DNA of 64,000 nt from Meloidogyne chitwoodi (GCA_015183035.1 JACZZP010000008.1:992001-1056000); one strand, 5' to 3'; positions 11,075 through 23,515 are shown, numbered from the stretch's first letter. Notes: generated from the sequence alone by a model not told the origin. Made by a program: numbers and translations.

Positions 11075-11671
11075 TTATTGTGGAGGAGCTTGTTGTTGAT
11101 GCTGTTGATGGGCTCGCGCTTGTTCTTCGCGCACTTTTTGTGCCTTCAAAAATTCGCCATAATCAATGTAGCCATCACCATTGAAGTCATCATCACGAAT
11201 AATGGTATCAATCATACTTTCAAGTTGATTTTCATCTGGTATAGGAGGTGGAGGATCGTGTTGTTGATCCTGCCGTTCTGAATTTTCTAAAGTTTAAACA
11301 ATGAATAAATTTTTTGTACTTAAGAAAACCTTCATGAAAATGCGTGATTGCCTTTAGCAATTCAATTCCATCTAGTTTTCCATTTTTATCCAAATCATGC
11401 ATGTTAAAATAATGAAACTGTAATTGTTCCGGAGTCATATGTGCAGTTGGATCAACTTTTCCTTCCAAATGTTCTTTGATATGTCTAAATTAATTATAGG
11501 CTTTTCACATAATTTTCTTTTCCCCAACTCTTCATCTTTTACTTGTTCCCCACCAAATTTAGCCTGTTGATCTGCATTCTGATGTGATTGATGTGGGACT
11601 TGATGAGCAATTGATAATGTTAGAAAAACAAATTGAAATAAACTGAAGATAACTACACCATCGCTCCACAT
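11075..11671 (-). CDS. Secreted EF-hand protein, MCFD2-like, copy C
   Basis: This is the most upstream of the three tandem EF-hand genes. The first ATG is at 11671 and gives [20 protein letters not shown], a signal peptide. A His/Gln-rich stretch and [11 protein letters not shown] follow, then [22 protein letters not shown]-hand loop 1 is [12 protein letters not shown] and loop 2 is [12 protein letters not shown]. The tail is rich in Gln, His and Pro and ends QQAPPQ. Copies A and B lack this Gln-rich tail. The shared HL/IKxHLE helix before the EF-hands and matching exon phases indicate common ancestry. Calcium binding is expected. The precise partner is unknown. Confidence 0.87.
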
Positions 11672-11845
11672 TATTTGAAGAAATAACAACTACCTATATT
11701 GATAAATTTATTAATTTAAAATATGTATGACTCCTAAAATATTTTTTTTTAATATTTTAGTGAAGCGTATATACAGTCATCTATGACGTTTACAACGTTT
11801 ACAATAAGAAAAAAACCTACAAAGAATAATTTGTGCGCTTTAGTT

Positions 11846-12413
11846 GGTGCTATGTGATTTGGGCAGTGGTGATTTGGGCAGTGAGTTATTTGGGCAGTGG
11901 TGATTTGGGCAGTAAATATTTCTTTTTAAAAATGATTTGTATTAGATTGGTAGGGCTCATATTATAATTACCAAAAACCTAGTCTTACCTGATAATAAGG
12001 TAGAGACCGGAACCGGGCCCCTTTACCCGTTTTTTGGAGTCACCGGGTTGAAATCGGGACCCGAAATTCCGGGTTTACCCGGTTCGGGTCCCGGCCGGTC
12101 ATTTATTTCCAAAAACCCGGAACCCGGACCCGATTTTTTCAAAATTCCGGTCTCTATAATAAGGAGCTTTTTTAACACAACACCAATATTCAATCCCTTC
12201 ACTAATTTTTGATTCAGCTTCAAAACTATAGTCAAAGCCTTGAAGTGAAAGTAAAGTTTTCCCTCAGTGATAAAAATATTTTTTAACAAAAAGAAATGTT
12301 TACTGCCCAAATCACCACTGCCCAAATAACTCACTGCCAAAATCACCTCTGCCCAAATCACCACTGCCCAAATAACTCACTGCCCAAATCACCACTGCCC
12401 AAATCACCATCCA
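11846..12413. mobile_element. Non-autonomous element with TGGGCAGTGGTGATT subterminal repeats
   Basis: An inverted-repeat element of 568 bp is flanked by a 10-bp direct repeat CGCTTTAGTT (11836-11845 and 12414-12423). Both ends consist of a 15-bp unit, GGTGATTTGGGCAGT, alternating with GAGTTATTTGGGCAGT. The left end has about four units and the right end about seven, in opposite orientation. The inner borders also match (TAAATATTTCTTTTT versus TAAACATTTCTTTTT). A 9-11-bp duplication would fit Mutator-like elements, but the superfamily is not certain. It encodes no transposase and carries another element at 12001-12156. Confidence 0.75.
12001..12156. mobile_element. Small hAT-type element nested in another element
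   Basis: A 156-bp element has perfect 12-bp terminal inverted repeats TAGAGACCGGAA. It is flanked by an 8-bp target duplication TAATAAGG (11993-12000 and 12157-12164). The TAGAG end and 8-bp duplication fit hAT. The inside is G+C-rich, built of CCGGGT/ACCCGG palindromes, and stands out sharply from its A+T-rich host. No protein is supported in it. Confidence 0.85.
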
Positions 12414-12647
12414 CGCTTTAGTTTACGTAAAGGATCCTGTATTAGTAATTTTTAATAAAATTTTATTCTTTTGAATTTTGGCATTATGTAAATCTACGTG
12501 TCCAACTTTTTATATTTTCTCTTACTCATTAACCCTTGCTGGCTAAATTTTTTTGTATTAATTTTAAAGTAAATCTTTTCAAAATTGATTTGTAATTTTG
12601 TTTCTAATTTATTAACTAATTTTCTTATCTTTTTAAAGTTTGGATGA

Positions 12648-14333
12648 ATGTCTGAATTGCCTATTTATATCACATCTTCTGAGGCTCGAAGAAGGCATCA
12701 CAATAACGAAGTCAAAACAAATAATACTGCTAAAAGTGATTTTTCAAACGCAGGGGACGAAAATAATTATTATTTTCAACAACAATTTGGAAATTTTTCT
12801 TCATTAATTGCTCCAGCTTCTAATAAAATTTGGAACGCAGCTCAGGTATTATATACAATTATAATTTTTATGACTAAAATTTTTACCTAGCTTTGGATTA
12901 GTTAATAATTTCAGTCATCAATTCAATTATTTGCCGATCAGATAGCTTACGATTTTTCAACAGAGCAGCGAAATTTTCCACTTAACAGCACTTCTGAAAC
13001 AAAGGATTTTGAAGTAAAATAATTATTTTTATTAAATCTGTTCATTAAAATAGGATATTTTAACTATACCAATCGAGATGCCATTTCATGACCGAACTGC
13101 TGAATTTAGAACTGTTGCAAAGTCTTGTCAGGTATAATTTCCGATATTAATTTATTTGAATTTTGTTATTTTCAGTTTCGACACCAACCAAATGGAAGTG
13201 TTTTGGAATCTAAAGGAGAACGTGAAAAAATGCTTCAATCTTCTATACATTTTAATCAATTGGCTAAGTATGAATTTATAATTATTTAATTATCTTTTGC
13301 TAATTTACACAGGAGGATTGGTAGAGATTTAACTATGACTTGTGCTAAAATGGAGAAACTATCTCAACTTGCCAAAAACAAATCTCTTTTTGATGATCGG
13401 GCAAACGAAATCGAGGAACTTTCACAGACAGTTAAACAGGTCTTTTAAAATTTATAATAATATTTTCGATAAATTTCACCAATTTAAAGGATATAACTGG
13501 CCTAAACAAACAAATTGCAAATTTACAACAAGTTGCGCTTCAACGATCTGTCTCCAAATCAAATTTAATAAAAAACGAACAGCAAGGTCAGAACCATTCA
13601 AAACTTGTTGTTGTTGGTCTACAGTCAAAGCTTGCTTCTATTAGCAAAACTTTTAAAAATGTTTTGGAAATAAGAACAGAGGTTAGTTTAAAACTGTTTA
13701 TTAATTTTCTAAATTGGATTTTAGAATTTAAAATTGAAACGGGCGAGACGAGAGAAGTTTAGTCAATCGATTGCAATTCCCTCCAGTTTACCTCCTTCTG
13801 CCAGCAATGGGAACAGTAAGGATTTGATTTTTAAGAATATTTTTTTGTTTAGTGGGCTCTCTTCTTCTATATGATGATATTGCAGCTTCAAGTGGTAGTT
13901 CATCGTTTACGCTGGATATGGATAGGATTGAACAGCACAGGATACAAGATCAGGTTTTTTTAATAATTTTTCAGCTTCACTTAAAAAGAAAGGTCGCACT
14001 TATCGATGAGACGGATACTTATCACCGATCTCGTTACAGCGCCATGGAAGGCATAGAAAGTAGTATTGCTGAATTGGGCACAATATTTCGACAATTGGCC
14101 TCGCTTGTTTCAGAACAGGGCGAAATGATAACTCGGTATTTTTTTATTAATTTATTTAAATTGTTTTTTTCAGAATCGACTCTAATGTTGAAGATACAGC
14201 GCTAAATGTAGAAGCCGCCCATTATGAATTGCTCAAATATTTCAACAACATTTCCCGCAATCGTTGGCTTATTATCAAAGTTTTTGGCGTTTTGATGGCC
14301 TTTTTTATTTTCTTTGTGATTTTTATGACATAA
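12648..14333 (+). CDS. STX5: Syntaxin-5, Golgi Qa-SNARE
   Basis: Syntaxin-5 drives ER-Golgi and intra-Golgi membrane fusion. The ATG at 12648 gives MSELPIYITSSEARRRHHNN. A later exon has the conserved HDRTAEFRTVAKSCQ segment that opens the STX5 N-terminal (Habc) region. The Habc helices follow (LAKRIGRDLTMTCAKMEKLS and VGLQSKLASISKTFKNVLEI). The SNARE motif runs through YSAMEGIESSIAELGTIFRQ, LASLVSEQGEMITRIDSNVE, with Gln of EQGEMI at the zero layer. A short linker leads to the C-terminal anchor IIKVFGVLMAFFIFFVIFMT. About nine short introns join in frame. An out-of-frame ATG lies four bases upstream of the start. The gene is intact. Confidence 0.95.
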
Positions 14334-14921
14334 TAATTAGGGTTGTATTAATATCAAATATTGCTCTATGCTTTTTCTTGGGTGTTTATTTAATTTTAAG
14401 CTTGGAATCTTTTTCTCTCTTGTCTGGACATAGAGTCAAACATTGTACTATATAATTAAATCCTTTATTTACTTTAATCAAATTCTTTGTAAAAAAATAT
14501 ATATTTTCTTTACTGGGTGACGACTATATTTTCTTTCTTCATGAGAAATTTAAAAAGTTTCTCCTTTTGAGAAATATTTTACTTTAAAAACTTTTCGGTC
14601 ATGTCGTCATCTTTATTATTATAGTACTTACACATGAGAAATGTGAGATCACTTATAGGCTGATTTAAGGCTGGATAGACATTTCCATTTTCCCTGTGAT
14701 ATTTATGGGAATTCAATTTAATAAAAAATTATCGAGCTGAAATTATTATTTTTTAATGTTAATCACATTTAATTATCTTTTTATTATTAATATTTTAAAA
14801 CTTCTAATTTTTTATAGTTAAAGAATCAATTACATAATTTTAAACAGGCAAATTTTTTCTAATTTTTTTAATTATAAAAAATACTTTTTATTTAGGTGCT
14901 GAAGACATTTAAGTCATTAAA
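14334..14921. other. Intergenic STX5 to HRD1
   Basis: A stretch of 588 bp is A+T-rich and holds the STX5 3' flank and HRD1 upstream region. A TTTATTTAG acceptor-like site lies 27 bp before the HRD1 ATG, suitable for trans-splicing. No gene was seen. Confidence 0.5.
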
Positions 14922-17352
14922 ATGGTTAGAATTACTGTTTCTTTTGTGGTTATTGGAAGTTTCATTTCAACTGTTTTAGCTGTTATGAATGCCTTTTTTC
15001 TAAAAAAACAATTTTATCCATCAGTTGTTTATCTAACAAAAAGTTCAACCTCAATGACGGTTACTTTATTTGATTAAACTAGTTTAAAGAAATTTTTTAG
15101 GTTATCTATTTTCAAGCGGCTGTTTTTAGTTATCTAATGTTCTCCTTTATTCGTTGGATCTTCTTTGGTCAGTTAAGGCCTGCTGAAATCGAACGTGCTC
15201 AAGAACGTGTTTGGCATGCAATTATGGAGACTTGCCTGGCATTTAGTGACCTTTTATTCTTTAATTTACGAAATATAAAAAATTAAGCTGTTTTTCGTGA
15301 TGACTTTTCGCCGAAGTTTGTTGTCCAGTTTGTTGTGTTATTCTTTGTTAAAGCCTTCCATTGGCTTTCTGAGGATCGGGTGGATTATATGGTTTGTCAA
15401 ATTTTTTTATTAATAATCATGTCTGCTTTCATTATGACTGGGGCTTATCTAGGTTGGGCCATGGAAAATGTTTTTACTTAAAATGCTAAAAAATAATTTA
15501 TCTAAAAAATTTTATTCTTATTAAATATTAAGGAAAGAAGTCCAATCAGAACTCTTCTCTTTCATATACGTATTCTTGGTATAATTTTTCTTCTCGGTCT
15601 TATAGACTCGTATTTTATCTCTCACGCTTTCTTCACTACACTTATGCGTGGGGCTAGTGCACAGATAGTTTTTGGATTTGAATATGCTGTTTTACTTACT
15701 ATGGTTGCACATATAACTATTAATTATTTTCTTCATTTGTATGACTTAAACTCGCAACATCCTTGGGAAAAGAAGGCTGTTTATATGTTATACGTAGAAC
15801 TATTTACAAGTTTATTTTAAAATTCTTCTAAATATTCTTTTATTACATTCTAGGTTTTCTTCGCTGTGTTCTCTATTTAGCGTTTGCTGTTGTGATGATA
15901 AAGGTATTTCGATATATTTAAGTTTTTTGATTAATCTTTAATTTTTCTTAAATATTTAGATCCATACCTTTCCTTTATTTGCTATTCGACCTTTCTATTT
16001 AACGTTAAAAGCATTCCGCAAGGCTGTTAATGACGTAATTCTTTCACGTCGTGCAATTAATGCTATGAATAATCTTTTCCCATTGGCAACAGCACAAGAT
16101 CTTGCTGAAAGTAAAAAATAGCTTTAAATTGATTTTGATATTTTTATAGGTGATAATACCTGTATAATTTGCCGTGAAGAGATGACTGTCGAAAGTGGAG
16201 TCAAAAAGTTACCATGCAACCATATTTTTCATCCAAATTGTCTTCGTTCTTGGTTCCAACGCCAACAAACCTGTCCGACTTGTCGAACTGATGTTTTGGG
16301 AGGTTATTGTAAAAATATATTTAAAAATAAGTTTTTTCGCAGCAACTCGACGTTCGAATGGCCTTCCTGGCCAACAACAACCAGGCGTTTTTAATGGAAT
16401 TCCAGCGAATATATTTCAGCCACCTTTCCAATTTCCTTTTCAATTTGGTGCTGCTCAACAACAACAACCACAACAGCAGACTCCTCCTGTCGCTCAACAG
16501 CATCAGCAACAACTACCGCAATTTATGCCTTTTGGTTTTCCAATGTTTCCGCCACAATTTTTCCCACCTATGCAACAACATCAAGTAATATTTGCTAAAA
16601 ATATTAAATTTACTTTTAATTTATTAGCCGCAACAACAACCTTCGGCTCAACAACAAACTGAAACACAAGCAAATGGAACGACTGGTGGAAGGCCAAATA
16701 TTCCTTCAAGTGGACCATCATCTTCTACTTCTATTCCTCAACAAACTAATTCTAATTCTCAAGGAGGACAGGAGAATTTAAATCAAAATCGATCACAATT
16801 ACCTCAATTTTCTGGTATAAATCAACAATCTCAACCACCGCCTTTCTTTAATCCATTTATGGTTAGTTTTATTTATTTTATTAAAAATATAATTAAATTT
16901 AAGATGCCTCCTTTCCCTTTTTTGCCACCTTTGCAACCGTTTCCACCACCTCCGACTGTAAATAACAATTTTATTTAATTATTTATATTTTTTAATTTAT
17001 TCTTTAGAGTTCTGGTTTAAGTGATGCTGAACTTTCTACTATGGAAGGTGTTGAGAGAAGAGCAGTTGAGGCTCGTATACAAACTTTGAGGAATATTCAA
17101 GTTCTTTTGGATGCAGCAATGCTACAATTTCAACAATATTTAACAGCATTCTCTTCTTCTGGGACTAATCCAATTATGTCGGGAACCCCATCAACTAGTG
17201 AAAATATTTCAGTTCCTTCTAATGATGTTGGTTGTACCAATAAATGTTCTCCTCTTCCTTCGTCATCAGGCAATGATGAGAAAAACGGAGAAACGAGTCA
17301 AGTAAAAGAAGAGACACAAGCTATGCCAGAGGCACTCAACCAAAACTTGTAA
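14922..17352 (+). CDS. SYVN1: HRD1/synoviolin ER-associated RING ubiquitin ligase
   Basis: HRD1 is the membrane E3 ligase and dislocation channel of ER-associated degradation (C. elegans sel-11). The ATG at 14922 starts MVRITVSFVVIGSFISTVLA. The N-terminal half has about six to eight membrane helices, including SPKFVVQFVVLFFVKAFHWL and RDDF-type loops. The family signature HWLSEDRVDYMERSP is clear. Next comes a cytosolic RING-H2 finger: CIICREEMTVESGVKKLPC, HIFHPNCLRSWFQRQQTCPT, CR. The rest is a long Gln/Pro/Phe-rich disordered tail, then an Ala/Glu-rich helix (ERRAVEARIQTLRNIQVLLD) as in animal HRD1. It ends EALNQNL at 17352. Start context is good, all introns are short, and no lesion was seen. 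Confidence 0.95.
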
Positions 17353-19773
17353 ACGTATAAAGACATAACCTATTTGGGTTTTTTCTCATTAAAAGCAAAT
17401 TTATTTTAAAAATGCTTTTACGGCATTTCTCTAATTTCTTCAAGACTGTCTTGTTTAGTTGATATAATTTTATTTTATACATATATTTTTTTTTTTTCAA
17501 ATTATTTAATTTTTTCCTTTCGGTTTGAATTGATTATATAAATTATATTTAAATTTTTTTGATAAAAGAAAATTACCTAAATATTATTTACCTATATATA
17601 TTATTTGTTTTTATTACTCATAAATTCTGACGAAGGATTTTGATTTAATTTTCTTAATAAAAATAACTTTTTTATTAATAGGGGTACACCTTTTTATTAA
17701 TATTTACTCTTGCAAAACCCTGCTAATTAAAAAAAAACAATTAAACCAAAGAAATAACAAAATACTACTTGCAATTTATCTGTTAAATATTTTTTTATAT
17801 TTAAAGAATTTTTCTTTTAAATTTTTAAAAAATATATTAATGGATATTTTGTTTAATTATGACGAAGTTAAAAAAAAAGAAGATTATATAAACATTTTTT
17901 AAATTTATATTTCCAAATATTTTTTAATTTCTCAAATGTCATCTAGATTAAATTATTTATTATTATTTAAAGAGTTCAATTAAAAATAAATCTGCGCAAA
18001 TCTTCTTAAACTAACCTCTTCCTAAATGGCCTCGTTAAGCTTATCAATTTGTCTTCCATTTGGTATAAAATAAATTTTTCTTTTTTTCTGAATTATTTAA
18101 TTGACATATTTTCACATATTTTTTATATGTATTTGACACATTCTTAATTTAAAAAATGTTCTAAATATTTTATTTTTTAACTAATTTTAGTTTTTCAATT
18201 TTTTATTTTCTTTTATTTTTTAAAAAATATAAAATGAAACAATTATTTCCTCAATAGGAAAAATAATTTAAATTAATTTTTTATTCAAGAGACCATTTTT
18301 ATTATTTTTTTATATTTACTATTTATTAAATAATAGTTTTTATTGTTTAAAGAGATAATCCTTTTATTTAATTGAAAATAGCAAAAACTATTTTTGGTAA
18401 AAAGGCTAAAAATTATTAAAATAAATATTTACTTAATTTTTATTTAATTTTAATAATTTAAAAATAAAATTAATTTAAAGAATTCTTTTCTTTTTAATAA
18501 TTTATAAGTATTTATTATTATTTTTAATATTATTTTTTAAAAGTAATAATAATAATAATTATTATTCAGCTGTTTTTAAAATAAATTTATATAAAAGTTC
18601 TCAAAGTTTTTTTTAATAAAATATTAAAAAAGAATTCTTTTTTAATATTAATTTATTAAATTCTTTTATTTATTTAATTTTAACCGGAACTTGATAGCAG
18701 ACATATATTTATTTAAATATATATTCTTCTTTTTTAATAAATAAAAGAAAAATTATGTCATTTTTTAAATTATTTTATTCCCTAAATAATTAATGATTTT
18801 GTTCAAAATTTTAAAATATTTTATAGGCCAATTTATAAATTTAATTTTTAAACCCAGTAAAATTAATAAATATAAGTATTAATTTTCTTGGATTTTAATA
18901 AAATTACCTAAATTAATTTTTACAAAAATTTATCTTTTTTCTATTTAAAATATATTTATATAAATTATTAATTTATATTTTAAAAGGACAACTCTAAAAG
19001 TATTTTATTTTTTTTTTTAAATTAATTATTCTTTTTTTTAAGTTTTAAATTTCATCTTAAATATTTATATATTCTTTTTCTTTTATTTTTATTATTAAAA
19101 AAATAAAAAAAAGATTTTTATTTAGTACATTTGTTACTTTTTGATTTTTATATTTTATAATAAAAGAAAAAAACTAAAAAAAGAATTTCTTTAAAAAAAT
19201 ATAAAAAAGTATCAGTTGTTGCTTAACTAATCTTTTATTTTTTTTTAATTTTCTTTTTTTTTTGCAAAATTTAATTAATTGATTAATTTAAATATTTATT
19301 CTTTTTTATTAAATAATCAATAAATTTGGAATATATTCAAACCAATATATCCTTCATTCATTTATTCTTTCATCATTATATTTATTTATTTTAAAAAAAT
19401 TTCTCCTCTCTTTTGGATGGTTTTTTTTCTTTTTCTCACGCCTTCTATTTATCTCTTCTTTTATCTTTTTTTTTTATTAAAAAAATTAAATATTATTTAT
19501 TATAATTAAAAGCTTTTCCACGTTATTCTCTTTTTTATTTTACAAATATTTCCAAAAAAGAAGAAAAGAATTTTAAAATATTTTTATTTATTTTTTAATT
19601 TATAACACAAAATATTATTAAAAGAATTAAATATAAAGGTTTCCTCTCTTTCCTCTTAAAAAAATAACAAATAATTTTAGTTATTTTTGGATATTTAGTT
19701 CCCCTTTTGGTAAAATATTAATAATAAATATTTTTTTTAATAAAAAATTAATTTTAATATTTTTAAGAAAAAA
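17353..19773. other. A+T-rich intergenic stretch (2.4 kb)
   Basis: This interval is dominated by runs of A and T and by TTTAAT/ATTTATT words. No open frame has usable codon content and no conserved protein was seen. It includes the HRD1 3' flank and the upstream region of the GPCR gene. Confidence 0.6.
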
Positions 19774-21907
19774 ATGAATAATTTAATACAAATTAATAAT
19801 AATAATAATATATCTTCTTTATTATTTATTTCTTCTTCTTCTTCTCCACCAACAATATTCTTGCCAACATTATCATCATCAATTAATAATAATAATAATA
19901 TAAATAATAATAATATTCCCCCTCATATAATACAACGTTCAACTGCTGAAATGGTTGAAATTCTCATGTATTCATTATGTCTTTGTATTGGTGGTCCTTT
20001 AAATTTATTTTCATTTTATCGTCTTATCTCACAAATTCGTCGTCCTACTCGTCAACAACAACAATTTGGAGCTCAACTTAATTTATTAAAATTACATTTA
20101 AATATTGCTGATTTAATTACAATGTTTTTTTATTTTATTTAAATTAATTTTAATTTTATTAAAAAAAAGGTTTGTTTATACACTTTCACAAATTATTTGG
20201 ATGATTACATATCAATGGCATTTTGGAGATTTTCTTTGTAGAATTATTAAATTCTTTCATACTTTTTCTTTTTATTTAAATTCTTTTATTGTTGCTTGTT
20301 TTGCTATTGATAGATTTTTGGGAACAAGAAATTTAAAGTAAAAATAAATAATTTTAATTAATAAATTTAATTATTTAATTAATTAATTAAATTATTTAAT
20401 TAATTAAAGTAATCCAAGTGCTTCAAATGTTGCTCAAAAAAGAATTAAAAAAATGTTAACTTTTGCTTGGACTTGGGCTATTTTGCTTAGTATTCCACAA
20501 TTTTTTATTTTTCAAGTTTTTGAACCTTTAGAATTAAAAAATTTTAAGTAAGTTTAAAAATAAATATTTATATTATTTTTTAAAATTAAAAATTTAAAGT
20601 ACATTTATATTTATTTATTTATTAGTCTGAAAAAAAATAAAAATAAAATGAAATTTGATATTAATATTTATTTAATAAATAAATAATTATTTTAAAAAAA
20701 GACAATGTACACCAATTTGGACAATAATTGGTTATGAATTAGATTTAAAATTGGGAACATTAAATGAATCTGATATTGAAGGAAAATTAAAAATATTTCA
20801 ACATTTTTCTAAAGGTTTTTTTATTTAATTAAAAAAATAATTAAATTAATTTTAAAAAAAGTTGTTGCTTGGGAACGTTTTTATAATATGACACATTTAC
20901 TTTTTCTTTTTTGGATTCCTTCTTTATTAATTGCAGCTTCTTATACAGCAATATTAATTACTTTAAATTCACTTTCTGTTGTTCCAGAAAAAAATAGTAA
21001 ATTTTAAATAAAAAATTAATTATTTTAAAGAAATAAAAAATGTGTTCCCTAAAATTATCTTAAATTATTCACAAAAATTTAGAACTCCTTAAACACTAAT
21101 TAATTTTAAAAATTAAATTTAAATAATTCTTTTTTATATAAAATTATTTATTTTATTTTTTATGCATATAATTTGAAATAATTAAATTATAAATATATTT
21201 ATTTATTATTTTATTTAAATTAATAAAATTAATTTATTTTTTAAATTAATATGCATGAAATAATAATAATAAATTTAAAACACATTTTTGCCTTAACACA
21301 TTTTAAAAAATAAAAAAATATATTTTGTGTTTTGTTTTTCTAAAAATAATTAATTTAAATAAGTAAATAAAGGTACAACAACTAATATAACAAATATATT
21401 TAATAATAATAATAATAAAAAACAACAAAAACATTCATTACAAGAGACAAGAACAACAATAAATAATTTAAAAAAGGAAGAAGAAAATAATTTATTATTA
21501 TTAAATAATAATTTAATAAGAAAAGAAAGTAAAATAAGTAATAATTTATTAAATTTTGATGATTTAAAAGAAAATAATAATACAAAAATTGGTTTAATTG
21601 CTCAATTAACTATTGCAAAAGCTAGAAAAGTAAATTAATTTTAAAAAATAATTATTTATTTATTTTTTAAAAGAATGCAAAACGTCAAGCAGCATTAATT
21701 TTAGCAGCTTATTTAACATTTTGGTCTCCATATAATTTATTAGCAATTTGTAATGCTTGGGCAAATAAAGATGGAACAATAAGACATATATCAACAATTA
21801 CTTTACCTTTCTTAAATGGATTAATTGTTGTTAATCCAATTGTTAATCCTTTAATTTATGGAGTTTTTGATGAATGTAAATTATTAAAAAGTTTTACAAG
21901 AAAATAA
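19774..21907 (+). CDS. Rhodopsin-class peptide GPCR, GnRH/AKH-receptor-like
   Basis: This is a seven-helix receptor for a neuropeptide-type ligand. The ATG at 19774 is followed by an Asn/Ser-rich extracellular tail (poly-Asn from AAT repeats). TM1 contains CLCIGGPLNLFSFYRL, whose GGPLN motif is typical of the GnRH/AKH-receptor branch (nematode gnrr genes). TM3 has the disulfide Cys (FLCRIIKFFHTFSFYLN) and ends AIDRFLG, so the DRY motif is DRF. ECL2 has the partner Cys (KQCTPIW). TM5 is FLFWIPSLLIAASYTAIL. The third loop is long and Asn/Lys-rich. TM6 is AALILAAYLTFWSPYNLL, and TM7 ends NPIVNPLIYGVF in place of NPxxY. The coding DNA is very A+T-rich. Receptor class is confident; the GnRH/AKH subgroup is an inference. 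Confidence 0.82.
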
Positions 21908-22432
21908 AATTATTTTTTATTTAAATTATTATTTTTTTATTTATGTGTACAAAAATAAAATTATATTTTTTTATTATTAATTTTAAATTGATTTACATTG
22001 TATTATATTTAAAAAGCAAAAAACAATAAACTTAAAATATCTTGACAATAAAAACATTTACACTCACAAACTTTTTAAAAGAACAAAACACATAAATGCT
22101 GAAATTCAAGCATCTCTGTCAAGTATCTCTGACTCACTCTTCAGCACGGCTTCTTTTCTTATGGAGTCACTTAAGCAGCAAATTTTGACGGCGTCCAGAT
22201 TGAAGCAAATGCAGCAGAGCGTTGTGTCTGTTGTAGTGTTGAAATGTTGTGACGTTAAAGAATGATAAAATACAGTGTTTATATAGTATCCAAGCTCTAA
22301 ATGGAAGTTTATTTTCAAGTTTTAAGTTCAAGTTTATTTCCAAGTTTCTCAAATTTTGAAATATTACATTCATTTATTTAACACAAATTTACTTCACCAA
22401 AATATATATTTTTTAATTATTTATTTAAATTA
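21908..22432. other. Intergenic with a coding-like island
   Basis: Mostly A+T-rich, but about 22,040-22,260 has clearly more balanced composition. On the plus strand it reads openly for about 70 codons (for example EIQASLSSISDSLFSTASFL) to a TGA near 22,264. There is no good start or splice partner. It may be an exon remnant, a gene fragment or chance. I do not recognise it. Confidence 0.3.
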
Positions 22433-23299
22433 TTAAATAATTAATTTTAAAAAATCAATAATATTTTTTAATCCAATTTTATCTTTTTCTTCTTTTATAA
22501 TTTCTTCTTCTTCTTCATTAATATTATTATTTAAATAAAAATCAAATTTTTCAAAATTATCTAAAGAACATTCAGATTCTTCATTATCAATACCTTCAAT
22601 AAATAAAAATCCTCTTTTTTGTCTAATTTCTAATAAAGAATTAATTCGAATACAAATTATTTTAGAATTTTTAAAATTATTTATAAAAAATTGAATATCT
22701 GTAGGTCGACGACAATCACTTATTATGATAATTTCTTTAAATTTATGGTACTTATCGGAATTAATATTATTAGAATTAGTAAATTGAATTTTTCTTTCTT
22801 TAAATGCTTTTCTAAAATTAAAATAATTTTATTTAAATATACTTAAATTTAAAAATGTGCAAAAAAATGAACCAATAACTTATTACCTACTTTTATTTAA
22901 TAAAAGAAAAACCTGCAAAAAATTCCATAATCATTTTTACGTAAATTTTCACCAAATTCTATCATTCCTCCACGAACTAATTCTTTTGATTTTCCATCTC
23001 CAATTAAATCAGAAAAATTTAACCCATTAATATCAGCAAATTCTCTTTTTAAAGGTTCACTTAGAGTACAAATTGAAATATCCAATGAAGGGAAATATTT
23101 ATTAATTAAATTTACCAGACGATGAGTTATAAAATCAAAAAAAGAAAATTAAATTTACAGAATAAAGGGAATGTTATAAAGAAATCGAAATTTCTTTTGA
23201 TAGATTAAAAATCAAATAATTACCTTTTCCCGATTTTCTTTTGCCAGAAATACATAAAAAGATAAAAGCCTCATCTAATTGAGAATTTGTTAAACACAT
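22433..23299 (-). CDS. PMVK: Phosphomevalonate kinase (animal type)
   Basis: PMVK converts mevalonate 5-phosphate to the diphosphate in the mevalonate pathway. The ATG at 23299 begins MCLTNSQLDEAFIFLCISGK, and the P-loop is SGKRKSGKDF. Next are FITHRLVNLINKYF, LSEPLKREFADINGLNF and FGENLRKNDYGIFCRKAF. Then comes the segment IISDCRRPTDIQFF, matching the VSDTRRxSDI substrate region, and GIDNEESECSLDNF, the family's Asp-Glu-Ser-Glu-Cys motif. The end is NIIDFLKLII at 22433. Length fits animal PMVK. The intron between GKRKSGK and DFITH has a normal GT donor, but the only in-frame acceptor is TTTTTTTG instead of AG (see findings). The gene lies 217 bp behind SEC61-gamma on the same strand. Confidence 0.9.
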
Positions 23300-23515
23300 A
23301 CTCTAAGATTACAGTTACATATAAAATTAAATGCAAATATTTATTTATTTCAAGGGTATTCTTTAGAAATTTTACTAATTTACTTTTAAATAAAAAAAAC
23401 TAAAAGTTTTGGCAATTAAAAACGAAAAAAAAAAAGAAAAATGTCACAAATAGACAATTTTGAATAAAAAGAAAGGAAAAATTATTTTAAATTCTTTGTA
23501 TGTTTTTGTCAAAAA

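Noticed and set aside
12023..12364. Minus-strand Gly/Pro-rich open frame
   Set aside because: It is a translation of the CCGGGT palindromes of a mobile element and its flanks, not a gene.
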